IMG/VR virus record: IMGVR_UViG_3300032782_000017
Location: 1 to 43,401 of that record
Strand: one strand, 5' to 3'
From: a virus
DNA length: 43,401 nt
A program made the position numbers and the translations under genes. This document shows positions 6,178 to 13,141 of the stretch, one piece after another (position 1 is the stretch's first letter; every line of letters starts with the position of its first letter). The notes below the pieces were generated by a model that saw only the letters and a list, made by a program, of their open reading frames with translations, was not told the DNA's origin and ran no database searches.

Positions 6178-6206
6178 ACCCTAGCCAGTCACGCCTAGAG
6201 TGTCAA
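6178..6206 (-). promoter_or_regulatory. Promoter upstream of 6165
   Basis: TTGACA (6206-6201), 17-base spacer, TAGGGT (6183-6178), 12 bases to ATG. The -10 is identical to that of the promoter at 7749-7777. The stretch 6207-6373 upstream holds no credible gene. Confidence 0.65.
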
Positions 6207-6373
6207 GGGGTTCTTTTGGTCGGGGCGTCAAGAGCGCGTACGACAGCCTCTACGAGAGCGCTATGGCAGCGCCAGCATTCGCAGAGTCGGAACTGGATTC
6301 CGAGGGATCGCGCCAGTCTTGCGAGATTGGGGTAGCTCGCTTGAGAGAGGGTCTGCCGATCGATCCGTTTCAA

Positions 6374-6387
6374 GGTCCGTACGGACT
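6374..6387. repeat. Dispersed palindrome
   Basis: GGTCCGTACGGACT. On the minus strand its first base pairs complete the TAG stop codon of the gene at 6386-6799. Confidence 0.85.
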
Positions 6388-6799
6388 AGTCGTCCCAGCC
6401 GACCGCTTCGGCCATTTCGGCGTAGCAGATCTTGTCGCAGAAGGAGGTTGAGTAGAGGGAGTCGGGGACCTTCCCGAGTTCTTCCATCACTGCGAAGATG
6501 GGCTCGCCGCAGTTCATACACCGGCCCACGCGGACTTCCTGGCCGGGCTGAAAGCGCTCGTAGCTCAGAAAGACTGCATCCTCGAACTGGATGCGGGTGG
6601 GATCGACGATCTCCCCCTCGGAGGTCTCGCACCACCAATGTGCGCGACGACCCGATTGGTAGCTCTGGACGTGACCTGGTACGCGTGTCAACTCCGGGAA
6701 AGCGGCGACCATCTGCGTAGTCGCAGCCGAGCACGCCCCGAACGCTGTAGAGACCGTCGGGTAGTGGGTCTCGATCCAGTCTACGTACCTCTGATCCAT
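6386..6799 (-). CDS. Hypothetical protein with CxxC-CxxxC zinc site, 137 aa
   Basis: Starts MDQRYVDWIETHYPTVSTAF. The N-terminal half has an aromatic-rich segment (GRRAHWWCETSEGEIVDPT), and the C-terminal half carries CMNCGEP and, 35 residues on, FCDKIC, a probable zinc site. The pattern around HWWC...DPT is seen in phage proteins of unknown function. The ATG directly follows the TAG of the gene upstream. The stop overlaps a copy of the dispersed palindrome. Confidence 0.75.
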   Translation of the reverse strand: MDQRYVDWIETHYPTVSTAFGACSAATTQMVAAFPELTRVPGHVQSYQSGRRAHWWCETSEGEIVDPTRIQFEDAVFLSYERFQPGQEVRVGRCMNCGEPIFAVMEELGKVPDSLYSTSFCDKICYAEMAEAVGWDD

Positions 6800-7024
6800 C
6801 TAGTCCTCGTCGAGACGCTTTCTCACGCGAACCATTCGAGCTTCGCCGAAGTAGAGGCCCTTTACCGCAAGAGCAAAACTTTGGAGGTCGGTGAAGTGTG
6901 TGGCGTCAGCGCGCTCGTCTGTCCACCGCACCAGCGGTTGCGGCGGTGTTCTCCGGACAGTTGCGACGTCAGACGTAAAGGAAAACAAGAACGTGTCCTC
7001 AGGCTCGAACGTGGGGTTGATCAA
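6800..7024 (-). CDS. Hypothetical protein, 74 aa, TTG start
   Basis: Best start is TTG at 7024 (MINPTFEPEDTFLFSFTSDV) with AAGGGA 10 bases upstream; no ATG exists early in the frame. The same frame is open back to the stop of the gene at 7064, and that leader (reading WSAKGPFC) also looks coding, so the true start is unsure. The stop TAG abuts the next ATG. No family recognised. Confidence 0.55.
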   Translation of the reverse strand: MINPTFEPEDTFLFSFTSDVATVRRTPPQPLVRWTDERADATHFTDLQSFALAVKGLYFGEARMVRVRKRLDED

Positions 7025-7030
7025 GCAGAA

Positions 7031-7047
7031 CGGTCCCTTTGCGGACC
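7031..7047. repeat. Degenerate copy of the dispersed palindrome
   Basis: GGTCC-CTTTGC-GGACC: the outer arms of the palindrome are kept but the GTAC centre is replaced by six bases. It lies just upstream of the TTG start of the 74-aa gene. Confidence 0.4.
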
Positions 7048-7063
7048 ACCCAGGAATCCGCGA

Positions 7064-7318
7064 TCATTCGTCCACCGGAACCCACTTCGTAACGGTCTGC
7101 TCCTCAGCTCGGACCTTGATCGCGCTGATGGTTTTTCCGTAGAACTGCCACCCATCTTCGTGGTGGACGTCCACCCACGTCAGCCAGTGCGCGCCGTCTG
7201 CCTCGAAGACGTGGGCCTCTTTGTGACCGTGTCGCCAATTGGCCATGTCGACGCTGTCGCTCTCCATGAGCGTTTCGGTGAGTTCTTCGGTGAGTGGGAA
7301 GTTCTTGGTAATTGCCAT
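7064..7318 (-). CDS. Hypothetical protein, 84 aa
   Basis: Starts MAITKNFPLTEELTETLMES. Contains an aromatic- and His-rich middle (ANWRHGHKEAHVFEADGAHW) and ends with VPVDE. No family recognised. It lies in a run of five minus-strand genes (6386 to 7740) probably read from the promoter at 7749-7777. A dispersed palindrome fills the gap between it and the gene upstream. Confidence 0.65.
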   Translation of the reverse strand: MAITKNFPLTEELTETLMESDSVDMANWRHGHKEAHVFEADGAHWLTWVDVHHEDGWQFYGKTISAIKVRAEEQTVTKWVPVDE

Positions 7319-7328
7319 TGGCGCCTCG

Positions 7329-7344
7329 AAGTCCGTACGGACTT
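7329..7344. repeat. Dispersed palindrome, extended to 16 bp
   Basis: AAGTCCGTACGGACTT is perfect over 16 bases. It starts directly after the stop of the gene at 7347 in the intergenic gap. On the plus strand TTTT follows, so it resembles a plus-strand terminator, but the genes here are minus. Confidence 0.85.
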
Positions 7345-7346
7345 TT

Positions 7347-7535
7347 TCACTCGTCGTCGTGATGCAAGCCGGCATCCTTCATGAGAGCCTCGGCGTCATT
7401 CATGGTGTCGCAATCCATCTCCTCGAAGAGAGTCACAAGCTCGCGCGCCACCTGTTTGCGATTCTGCTCGGGGGTGTGCTTCCCAACGAGCGCCCACACA
7501 TCTACAGCCAATCGGCTGCCACTCGCCCAACCCAT
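7347..7535 (-). CDS. Hypothetical protein, 62 aa
   Basis: Starts MGWASGSRLAVDVWALVGKH with a strong Shine-Dalgarno (GGGAGG, 5 bases before ATG) that overlaps the end of the gene upstream. A helical segment (EQNRKQVARELVTLFEEMD) is followed by an acidic end. It resembles the short predicted helical proteins common in phage early regions; no family recognised. Confidence 0.7.
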   Translation of the reverse strand: MGWASGSRLAVDVWALVGKHTPEQNRKQVARELVTLFEEMDCDTMNDAEALMKDAGLHHDDE

Positions 7536-7536
7536 C

Positions 7537-7740
7537 TCAACCTCCCTTTGCCGGAAGACCCTTCACGATGCCGCCCGCAGAAAGATAGGCGTGATCCCAC
7601 GCACGAATCATCTCGGCGATCGTTGTCGTGAAGATCGGCAGCCGAGCGAGAACCTCGTCGGCCTGATCTCTTGCGGTCTTGGTGGGGTACATCGCTTCGA
7701 AGCTCGGAAGCTTCAAGGTTTTCGACCCGCCGCGTTTCAT
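7537..7740 (-). CDS. Hypothetical protein, 67 aa
   Basis: Starts MKRGGSKTLKLPSFEAMYPT and is predicted helical in its second half (TTTIAEMIRAWDHAYLSAGG). First gene after a strong promoter whose -10 is 8 bases before the ATG. Its stop lies next to the ATG of the 62-aa gene, so the two are probably coupled. Confidence 0.7.
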   Translation of the reverse strand: MKRGGSKTLKLPSFEAMYPTKTARDQADEVLARLPIFTTTIAEMIRAWDHAYLSAGGIVKGLPAKGG

Positions 7741-7748
7741 CGCTGACC

Positions 7749-7777
7749 ACCCTATCAGGGCGTCAGCTGATTGTCAA
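7749..7777 (-). promoter_or_regulatory. Promoter of the 7740-6386 gene run
   Basis: TTGACA (7777-7772), 17-base spacer, TAGGGT (7754-7749), 8 bases to ATG. It is embedded in the last codons of the gene upstream (7755-8093). Confidence 0.75.
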
Positions 7778-8093
7778 CCTTGGGCCTCGGCGGGCACGAG
7801 CAGGGGTCGCAAGTTTCGCAGACGTCGAGCCCGTGAGGCTCGCACGTGATTGGAACCGCGCACGTAATGGCGAGCCGTCGTTGGCACCCGAGGACATGCC
7901 GACGCGCCGCCTCGCAGCAGCATTGCAAATGGCTACAGTCGCAGTCCACAACGCGTCCGCGCGCGATGTAGTCTTCAAAGCGTTCCCACCCTAGAATTTC
8001 CCCCTCAGGGTCCACGAGAAGCACGTTGTCTTCTTCCGGGGTCTGCAGAAACAACATTTCGACCTGTTCCGGACTAAGCTCGGTAAGCTTCAT
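7755..8093 (-). CDS. Hypothetical Cys-rich protein, 112 aa
   Basis: Starts MKLTELSPEQVEMLFLQTPE. The second half has about ten cysteines and several histidines (DCDCSHLQCCCEAARRHVLG, then CETCDPCSCPP), which suggests one or more zinc sites. No family recognised. Its 3' end contains the next promoter. It follows another Cys-rich gene by a few bases, so both probably belong to one transcript. Confidence 0.7.
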   Translation of the reverse strand: MKLTELSPEQVEMLFLQTPEEDNVLLVDPEGEILGWERFEDYIARGRVVDCDCSHLQCCCEAARRHVLGCQRRLAITCAVPITCEPHGLDVCETCDPCSCPPRPKVDNQLTP

Positions 8094-8100
8094 GTGCGCC

Positions 8101-8448
8101 TCACCAACCGCCCGAATAGCCAGCCCCGCACTTGGAACAGCCGTTGTAGATGCCGTTCACCCAGGTCCCGCAGTAGCAATTCCAAACGAAGTTCGCGCTT
8201 TCGGTTGTCGAGGCCTTTGGCGTTGATCGGGCGTGGGATGTTCTTTCCACCACAAGGGAAGGACGGGCGGGGCGTTCCGCACAGCTGTCGCAATCCGAGG
8301 CAGAACAGGCCTTCTCTAGCCAAATGTCACATTTCAAACACGCGAACGCGTCATGCCGGACACTCCGACGGGGGAGGCCTTCGCAGGACCAGCAGGGCCG
8401 ACAGCGCTTGGCTAGGGAGCGCGGTGGATCCCAATCGGCGTCATTCAC
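8101..8448 (-). CDS. Hypothetical zinc-ribbon protein, 115 aa
   Basis: Contains CRPCWSC, CLKC, CSASDCDSC near the middle and a C-terminal CYCGTW...CSKCG ribbon, so two to three zinc sites are likely. Starts MNDADWDPPRSLAKR at an ATG that overlaps the stop of the gene upstream (ATGA). Role unknown; such ribbons in phage proteins often mediate nucleic-acid or protein binding. Confidence 0.7.
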   Translation of the reverse strand: MNDADWDPPRSLAKRCRPCWSCEGLPRRSVRHDAFACLKCDIWLEKACSASDCDSCAERPARPSLVVERTSHARSTPKASTTESANFVWNCYCGTWVNGIYNGCSKCGAGYSGGW

Positions 8449-8602
8449 AGACTGCGCGCTCCTCGCGAATGATCTCCTTGCCGAGGCGACGGCGTGCGCG
8501 GCGTAGACCTTTCTTGAGCCCCCACTGCCGGGGATGGCAGGAGCAGTGGTTGTACCGGGAAAGGCCTTTCCCGCCCATCCCCGGACGCCGCGCGTCGCTC
8601 AT
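8441..8602 (-). CDS. Hypothetical basic protein, 53 aa
   Basis: ATG at 8602, starting MSDARRPGMGGKGLSRYNHC; very rich in Arg and Lys with a CSCH pair. It ends in an ATGA overlap with the zinc-ribbon gene. An earlier in-frame start seven codons upstream is possible. The small size makes it tentative. Confidence 0.5.
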   Translation of the reverse strand: MSDARRPGMGGKGLSRYNHCSCHPRQWGLKKGLRRARRRLGKEIIREERAVCE

Positions 8603-8625
8603 TATCCGCGACCGCCGCGTCACGC

Positions 8626-8841
8626 TCAGTCCTTATCGCCCAACCACTGCGGATTCTGGCAGAGGTCGAAGCGGTGCTCGCTGCGCCAGTTGCCGCAGCA
8701 AACGCAGATGACGTCCTTCTCAAAATGCTCCACACGAAGCACTGTGTCTTCGGTCTCGGCGTCTGCCTCCCACGACGTGAGCGTCGGATCGGCGGGGTGT
8801 GCGGGAGTGGGCATTTCGGGCTCCTCTAGGTGGTCGAACAT
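8626..8841 (-). CDS. Hypothetical protein with CVCC motif, 71 aa
   Basis: Starts MFDHLEEPEMPTPAHPADPT. A C-terminal CVCCGNWRSEHRFDLC group probably binds a metal. The leader between its -10 box and ATG is about 39 bases and ends in a small hairpin (GCCGG/CCGGC) touching the start codon. Probably the first gene of a four-gene unit down to 7755. Confidence 0.65.
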   Translation of the reverse strand: MFDHLEEPEMPTPAHPADPTLTSWEADAETEDTVLRVEHFEKDVICVCCGNWRSEHRFDLCQNPQWLGDKD

Positions 8842-8880
8842 GCCGGGAAATTACGCCGGCTTAGACGATCCACATACCAT

Positions 8881-8909
8881 CTAGTAGATGGCTTTGGCCG
8901 AATAGTCAA
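8881..8909 (-). promoter_or_regulatory. Promoter of the 8841-7755 gene run
   Basis: TTGACT (8909-8904), 17-base spacer, TACTAG (8886-8881); the -10 is identical to that of the first gene's promoter. The leader to ATG 8841 is longer (39 bases) than for the others. Confidence 0.6.
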
Positions 8910-8958
8910 CAGAATTCGGAGTGTTCGCGGCCAGAGGCGCCCGCGCTGTCAACTACAT

Positions 8959-9285
8959 CTAGACGAAGCCCGCTTTTTGCAGAAAAACCGTGCTGTACGC
9001 GGGGTCTTGCAGCATGCGATTCAACTCGATTGGGTTGTACTCGGCCGGAAGGAGTGCCACGCCGAGGTTGTCGGCGTCCTCGCTGCGGCTCTGTTCGCGA
9101 AGCGCGTGTCTCTGCGAGGTGGCCCACGCCATGAGCAGCTCCGGTGGCCCGAAGCGGTAGAATCTCAGGGACTCGGCGTCGAACGCTACGGCTACGCGCC
9201 GCGCCGCCCATCGCCTGTGAACCGTCCCGTCTTCGTACTCGTAGAAGGTCAATTTCCCATCTTCGACTACGAAGTACTGATTCAT
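8959..9285 (-). CDS. Hypothetical protein, 108 aa
   Basis: Preferred start ATG at 9285 (MNQYFVVEDGKLTFYEYEDG); the frame extends back to a TTG at 9336 that coincides with a TTGACT box. The first 40 residues look like a small beta-sheet, the rest is helical. No family recognised. Confidence 0.6.
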   Translation of the reverse strand: MNQYFVVEDGKLTFYEYEDGTVHRRWAARRVAVAFDAESLRFYRFGPPELLMAWATSQRHALREQSRSEDADNLGVALLPAEYNPIELNRMLQDPAYSTVFLQKAGFV

Positions 9286-9340
9286 CAGCGATGTGTCCAC
9301 ACGACTAATGGTCGGCTGTAGAGCTTGCAAAGTCAACTAC

Positions 9341-9844
9341 TTACGCGACCATCGTCGGAAGGCTGTCGAAGTCTGCCGCGCGCAGTCGAACCTCGGAGGC
9401 CGGGACAATGAGTTCCGACTGGATCGGGCTGTAGATGGACGCGAGCTTCTTTCCGAGAATGTACGCGGGCTCGCCGTCACCGAGGTACTCGAGGCCGTCC
9501 CAGCCGTTGCGGATGTTCCGGCTCCAGCGGTAGCCGACCGACTCGAGGAGGACTTCGAGATCGGGGCTTGGCGTGTTCGCGTAGAATTTCTCGTCGACCA
9601 GGCAGAGAGAGGCGCGTGCGGGATCGCCTCGATGGGCGGCGGGATCGATCTGCGGTTGATCGAGGAGGACCGCGCCGAGCGCGTCGCAAGCCCGGATGGG
9701 GCAGCGCTCCTCGTCCCACATCCAGATCTGCTGGGTGGCCTCCCAAAAGACCCCCCAGTCGCCTGCGATGAGAGTGAAACCCTCGGCGAGCTGGGTTTCG
9801 ATGGCGCGCGTGATGAGGGCTTCCATATCGTCGAGCGTTCGCAT
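9341..9844 (-). CDS. Hypothetical protein, 167 aa
   Basis: ATG at 9844 with a good Shine-Dalgarno (GGGAGG, 6 bases). Starts MRTLDDMEALITRAIETQLA and has an aromatic-rich core (GDWGVFWEATQQIWMWDEER). No motif of a known enzyme. The 275 bases upstream to 10119 hold a minus frame (from 10049) that could be a small separate gene, but no clear signal supports it. Confidence 0.65.
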   Translation of the reverse strand: MRTLDDMEALITRAIETQLAEGFTLIAGDWGVFWEATQQIWMWDEERCPIRACDALGAVLLDQPQIDPAAHRGDPARASLCLVDEKFYANTPSPDLEVLLESVGYRWSRNIRNGWDGLEYLGDGEPAYILGKKLASIYSPIQSELIVPASEVRLRAADFDSLPTMVA

Positions 9845-10119
9845 CGCTTGCCTCCCAAGTAGGATGACTCCACCTGTCGATCACGAAGCGCAAACCTTGC
9901 GCCAGACAGTACCCACGGACAGGTGAATTTTGCCCCGGTATGTCCACCGGAGTGAGGCTCTTGTGGTACCAGCGATCGAACGCGCTAGTCAACGTAAAAA
10001 CGTCCGGTCTTGCGAGCACTTGAGTGGGACAGTGTCTCTCGTGCCACATTCAAGCTGGCGCTACCTTTAGGGCCATCGTAGCGATATGCCTCGGATAGCC
10101 CTAACGGGGGGGTGCAAGA

Positions 10120-10554
10120 TTAGCGCTGTGGGGCAACCTGATAGGTTCCACGACCTTTGCGCACCGCCAAACGGAGTCCGCAGGCGCGTTTGAGACGCAG
10201 GCCGAGGGCGGTGCGACTCACGCGAAGCCGCTTCGTCAGCTCCCCGATCTTCCACGCGCGGGCCGACTCGCTCTCCATGACCCGCATCAGCTCGGCGATC
10301 GTACGGCGGGTGTGGGGATGCAGCCCTTGGAGCCGTTCCTCCGCTGTCGCAGAGATCTTCGCCTTCGCGGGAAGCGGTCGCCTCACCAGCACCGACGCCA
10401 CGCGCTTCCTCTCGAGCAGCAGCTGCTGCAACTTCCCGATCTCGGAGTTGACGATCTCGAGATCGGCGCGGAGCTTCGCGCGCTGAAGGATGAGAGCCTC
10501 GTAGGACTCGAAGCTGACACCCTCGTTCCTTGACGGTTTGCTTGCAGTATCCAT
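10120..10554 (-). CDS. Putative DNA-binding regulator: coiled coil plus winged helix, 144 aa
   Basis: Starts MDTASKPSRNEGVSFESYEA at ATG 10554. Residues 15-50 form a coiled coil (LRADLEIVNSEIGKLQQLLL). Residues 80-140 have a winged-helix pattern: TIAELMRVMES, then WKIGELTKRLRVSRTALGLR and a basic wing RKGRGTYQV. This suits a phage-encoded transcription regulator. The leader carries a copy of the dispersed palindrome 10 bases before the ATG, next to the ribosome binding site GAGGAAAAAG, so autoregulation through that site is conceivable (inference). Confidence 0.65.
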   Translation of the reverse strand: MDTASKPSRNEGVSFESYEALILQRAKLRADLEIVNSEIGKLQQLLLERKRVASVLVRRPLPAKAKISATAEERLQGLHPHTRRTIAELMRVMESESARAWKIGELTKRLRVSRTALGLRLKRACGLRLAVRKGRGTYQVAPQR

Positions 10555-10564
10555 CTTTTTCCTC

Positions 10565-10578
10565 GGTCCGTACGGACC
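10565..10578. repeat. Dispersed palindrome in a regulator leader
   Basis: GGTCCGTACGGACC, perfect 14 bp, between the promoter at 10626-10653 and the ATG at 10554. Confidence 0.88.
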
Positions 10579-10625
10579 TCGTTGAGGTGACCGCCGCCAC
10601 GGCGGAACACCTTGTAAACATCTGT

Positions 10626-10653
10626 ACCTTAGTGCTTTGTTTGCGATTGTCAA
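10626..10653 (-). promoter_or_regulatory. Promoter of the winged-helix gene
   Basis: TTGACA (10653-10648), 16-base spacer, TAAGGT (10631-10626). The leader of about 65 bases holds a small hairpin CCGCC-GT-GGCGG and the palindrome at 10565-10578. Unlike most promoters here the mRNA would not be leaderless. Confidence 0.6.
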
Positions 10654-10733
10654 GGGACTGCCGCGCTTTTAGCTGCTCCGTAAGTAAGCGCAATTCACTT
10701 GGATTTTCTGTTAATGCGTGTACCTTGCTGGTC

Positions 10734-11306
10734 GTGTTACCCCGCATCGTCGTGTTTGGAGATACAGGGCATACTGCCGGGTTCTGTTGTGGCGGCTGCG
10801 GCGCTCTTTGGGCGCAAAGTGATAAGGCCGCTCTATGTTGCTCGCCGCCCCCGTGTGCGAGCTGCCAGACGCCTGTTCTCACGGGCGACGCGCTCTGCGG
10901 GGGCTGCGGAGAACGCGCTCTGCGGGAGCAGGCGGCGACAGCCCTCCAAACGGCTGCGAAGATTCTCTACGTGGAGTACGAGGCTCCGTACCTCTATTGG
11001 AGCGACACCGATCGGTTTTTTCGAACGAAAACCGCTATCGACGACTACTGCGTGAGTCGTAATCTGGTGCCGCCGCGCTGGGTCTGGGGAGTGGAGCCCA
11101 AACCCTTGGAGTTATCCGCGACGGATGTGCTCACCGCGAGTACGCCAGATCTCGCCGGTTTGATCGACGAGGGGGAGATCGCGGAGCTACAGACCGGGCT
11201 CGATGCGTGGGCCATGAAGCTTCCGATCAAGAACTTCAAACCCGACTACACTACAGTCGTGGTCCTCGATCCGAGTTTATACGAAGAGTTCGCCAAACAG
11301 CGGTGA
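10734..11306 (+). CDS. Hypothetical Cys-rich protein, about 190 aa
   Basis: The N-terminal 70 residues contain CCGGCG, a CASC pair and CGGCGERAL, a probable double zinc ribbon. The rest is alpha/beta with aromatic patches (YVEYEAPYLYWSDTDRFF). The frame opens far upstream through another promoter region; GTG at 10734, seven bases after TACCTT with TTGGAT 16 bases further up, is the preferred start. No family recognised. It is the first plus-strand gene and stands divergent to the winged-helix regulator. Confidence 0.6.
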   Translation: MLPRIVVFGDTGHTAGFCCGGCGALWAQSDKAALCCSPPPCASCQTPVLTGDALCGGCGERALREQAATALQTAAKILYVEYEAPYLYWSDTDRFFRTKTAIDDYCVSRNLVPPRWVWGVEPKPLELSATDVLTASTPDLAGLIDEGEIAELQTGLDAWAMKLPIKNFKPDYTTVVVLDPSLYEEFAKQR

Positions 11307-11331
11307 CGCCGTTAGACCACGGTGTCATCAT

Positions 11332-11407
11332 GGCCCCGTAGGTCCAAGTCAGGTAGAGCCGACCCTTTAAACCGGTTGCAGTGTGGGTTCGAATCCCATC
11401 GGGGCTA
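11332..11407 (+). tRNA. tRNA with enlarged anticodon loop, best read as Leu (TAA)
   Basis: Acceptor GGCCCCG/CGGGGCT (first pair G.U), T-arm GTGGG-TTCGAAT-CCCAT and discriminator A are good. The anticodon stem CGACC/GGTTG encloses nine bases (CTTTAAACC) unless a C.C mismatch closes it; with that mismatch the anticodon is TAA, but a leucine tRNA would normally have a long variable arm, absent here. Only plus-strand tRNA in the window. Confidence 0.6.
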
Positions 11408-11414
11408 CTAAGAA

Positions 11415-11684
11415 ATGTCAAATACCGCGGAAATCCGCCAGAAACTGGCCGTCGCTCCCGCCTCTCTCGATCGTTTCGATGTGTACGATCTGCTCCTCGC
11501 CTCGGGAGTCGTTGAGCCTGCGGTCGTGGTTTTCGATTCGCTACACGTGGTTGGCCACTGGGTGAATCTCGCGACGATTACACGGCAGAAACGCATTCTT
11601 GTCTCGAAGAGCAAGGGCGTCGAAGTGCTCGGGCAAGGCTCGTCGTGGGAAGAGGCTTTGCGCGCCGCCGGAATTGCCGGCTGA
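11415..11684 (+). CDS. Hypothetical protein, 89 aa
   Basis: ATG at 11415, eight bases after the tRNA. Starts MSNTAEIRQKLAVAPASLDR and is alpha/beta (VYDLLLASGVVEPAVVVFDS). No family recognised. It may be carried on the same transcript as the tRNA. Confidence 0.65.
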   Translation: MSNTAEIRQKLAVAPASLDRFDVYDLLLASGVVEPAVVVFDSLHVVGHWVNLATITRQKRILVSKSKGVEVLGQGSSWEEALRAAGIAG

Positions 11685-11726
11685 TTCACATCAAGCCGTA
11701 GAATCCGTGTGGGCTAGAATGGCCCT

Positions 11727-12065
11727 ATGGATGTCGGCGAATTTCGCAGACTAATCGCCGAGCTGAAAGAGCGGCTCGACTGGAACTGTCGCGGAAAGAA
11801 GAATCAAGCTCTCTGCTGGCCCCACTACGGGCTGATTGGGATCCCGCGTCATTTCGACGGTCCGCACCCATTCGGCGGAACCGGCCACATGGGTACAGAA
11901 ACTCCTGGTGCACCGCAAGGTAACGGTCCGGGAACCAGCTTTGGTACGGGAACCGGCACCTCCGGTGGAGGCGCTCCGGGTGCCGGTGCGGGTGCCGGTG
12001 GAAGCGGTGGCGGCGGGGCCGGCGGTGGTGGAGGCGGCGGAGGCGGCGGAGGCGGGGGTGCCTGA
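11727..12065 (+). CDS. Protein with polyglycine tail, 112 aa
   Basis: The first 50 residues are ordinary (MDVGEFRRLIAELKERLDWN, WPHYGLIGIPRHF). From about residue 55 the protein is Gly/Thr/Ala-rich, and from about 92 it is nearly pure glycine encoded by GGC, GGA and GGT codons. Polyglycine tracts occur in some phage fibre and structural proteins, but the function here is unknown. A TAGAAT -10 lies six bases before the ATG. The repetitive end overlaps the start of the HNH gene. Confidence 0.65.
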   Translation: MDVGEFRRLIAELKERLDWNCRGKKNQALCWPHYGLIGIPRHFDGPHPFGGTGHMGTETPGAPQGNGPGTSFGTGTGTSGGGAPGAGAGAGGSGGGGAGGGGGGGGGGGGGA

Positions 12066-12534
12066 CGATTGGAGGAAGTCGCGATGGCTTCCTGAGGAGA
12101 TCGTTGCTGCCCCACAGGGAAAGGGATTCCAGGGTCGAAACCTGTGCCGGTGGTGTCACAATGAGGTGCCTCCTAGAAAGCGTTCTTTTTGCGGGCCAGA
12201 TTGTGTCCACCAGTGGAAGCTGCGTCGTGACCCGGTGTACGTCAGGCAGTGCGTGTGGAACCGGGACAAGGGCGTCTGTGCCGAGTGTGGCACCGACACG
12301 GACACACTACGACGGTCTCTTTGCGGAGCGCAATTCGTGTACGAGCTTGTCGCGCGTGGTTACAAGGAATCGGACGCCTCTCGCACGAGTCTTTGGGATG
12401 CCGATCATATCGTTCCCGTCGCAGAAGGCGGGGGTTGCTGCGGACTGGAGGGTTACGCTACCCTTTGCCTTATCTGCCATCGAAAGAAGACCGCCTCATG
12501 GAACGCCAAGCGCTCGCGGAAGCAGCCGCAGTAG
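12058..12534 (+). CDS. HNH endonuclease with N-terminal zinc finger, 158 aa
   Basis: GTG at 12058, inside the end of the polyglycine gene, is the most economical start (PDDWRKSRWLPEEIV); a longer in-frame version would run antiphase through the glycine repeat. CRWCHNEVPP and CGPDC form one zinc site, CAECGTD a second. The HNH core is DADHIVPVAEGG followed by LCLICHRKK. It is unlike the two tRNA-linked HNH proteins in order and length, so it belongs to a different HNH branch. Possible roles are homing or DNA processing. Confidence 0.8.
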   Translation: MPDDWRKSRWLPEEIVAAPQGKGFQGRNLCRWCHNEVPPRKRSFCGPDCVHQWKLRRDPVYVRQCVWNRDKGVCAECGTDTDTLRRSLCGAQFVYELVARGYKESDASRTSLWDADHIVPVAEGGGCCGLEGYATLCLICHRKKTASWNAKRSRKQPQ

Positions 12535-12716
12535 CGACGCTCACTCGAATCTTCGTAGGGTTTCGTACCCAGTCCTCCGACCCTATTTACGCGGTCCGTT
12601 GCTGCGGGCGCGCCTATCTCGGATGGGAACCGGCAGTAAAATGCCGTACTTGCACGAAGATTCCGAAAAACGTCGAAATTTGCGAAGAGAAGGACCTCGA
12701 GCAGTTGTTCCGGTAG
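12498..12716 (+). CDS. Hypothetical zinc-ribbon protein, 72 aa
   Basis: ATG at 12498 overlaps the HNH gene by 37 bases. Product starts MERQALAEAAAVATLTRIFV and has YAVRCCG...VKCRTCTK, a probable zinc ribbon. Position suggests co-translation with the HNH gene; role unknown. Confidence 0.55.
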   Translation: MERQALAEAAAVATLTRIFVGFRTQSSDPIYAVRCCGRAYLGWEPAVKCRTCTKIPKNVEICEEKDLEQLFR

Positions 12717-12750
12717 CGTCGGTTGTCGCCCCTTGACAGCTCAGAGCTAC

Positions 12751-12771
12751 GCCTCATGTTGAACGTGAGGC
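12751..12771 (+). promoter_or_regulatory. Hairpin covering the ribosome binding site of the next gene
   Basis: GCCTCATG/CGTGAGGC forms an 8-bp stem (one T.G pair) with loop TTGAA. The 3' arm contains GAGG, the only Shine-Dalgarno candidate for ATG 12778. A TTGACA box lies at 12733, upstream. Confidence 0.5.
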
Positions 12772-12777
12772 ACCGAC

Positions 12778-13140
12778 ATGATCACCTTTTTCATCGCAGG
12801 CGACGTCACATTCTCCACGTCCGACCAGGACACGTTTCTCTTGCTGGACGCGACCGATGCCGCAGATCTGATGCGGTGGCTTGGTTATCCGTGTGAGGGC
12901 GGCAGCCCCTTCGGCACCCTCCCCGTGAGCGACCTCAAGGCGCGATGTCGTCGCCGTCTCTGGCCGATCCCGCGCAATACCGACCCCGCGCTCGAGTCGC
13001 GACGCCGCGTGGGTCACAGCGGTGCGGTTCTGGATACGCAAAAGGCTCGCGAGGCAGGCTTCCTGCGCAAGCAGACCCAACGGTTGCTTGCGCTGGCGGA
13101 GCGTGCCAGCGAGCCCAATGCGATGATCCTCTTCGGCTGA
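12778..13140 (+). CDS. Hypothetical protein, 120 aa
   Basis: Starts MITFFIAGDVTFSTSDQDTF. The N-terminal half is alpha/beta, and the C-terminal half is basic and helical (KAREAGFLRKQTQRLLALAE). It converges with the protease-like gene at 13142, with one base between stops. No family recognised. Translation may be controlled by the hairpin just upstream. Confidence 0.6.
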   Translation: MITFFIAGDVTFSTSDQDTFLLLDATDAADLMRWLGYPCEGGSPFGTLPVSDLKARCRRRLWPIPRNTDPALESRRRVGHSGAVLDTQKAREAGFLRKQTQRLLALAERASEPNAMILFG

Positions 13141-13141
13141 G

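Noticed and set aside
9845-10049. Small minus-strand gene starting at 10049
   Set aside because: The first 70 residues look plausible, but the frame continues far into the next gene in an alternative phase, and no stop, promoter or ribosome binding site defines it.
12104-12736. 210-aa plus-strand frame over the HNH gene
   Set aside because: Antiphase to the HNH zinc and catalytic motifs, no coherent protein features.
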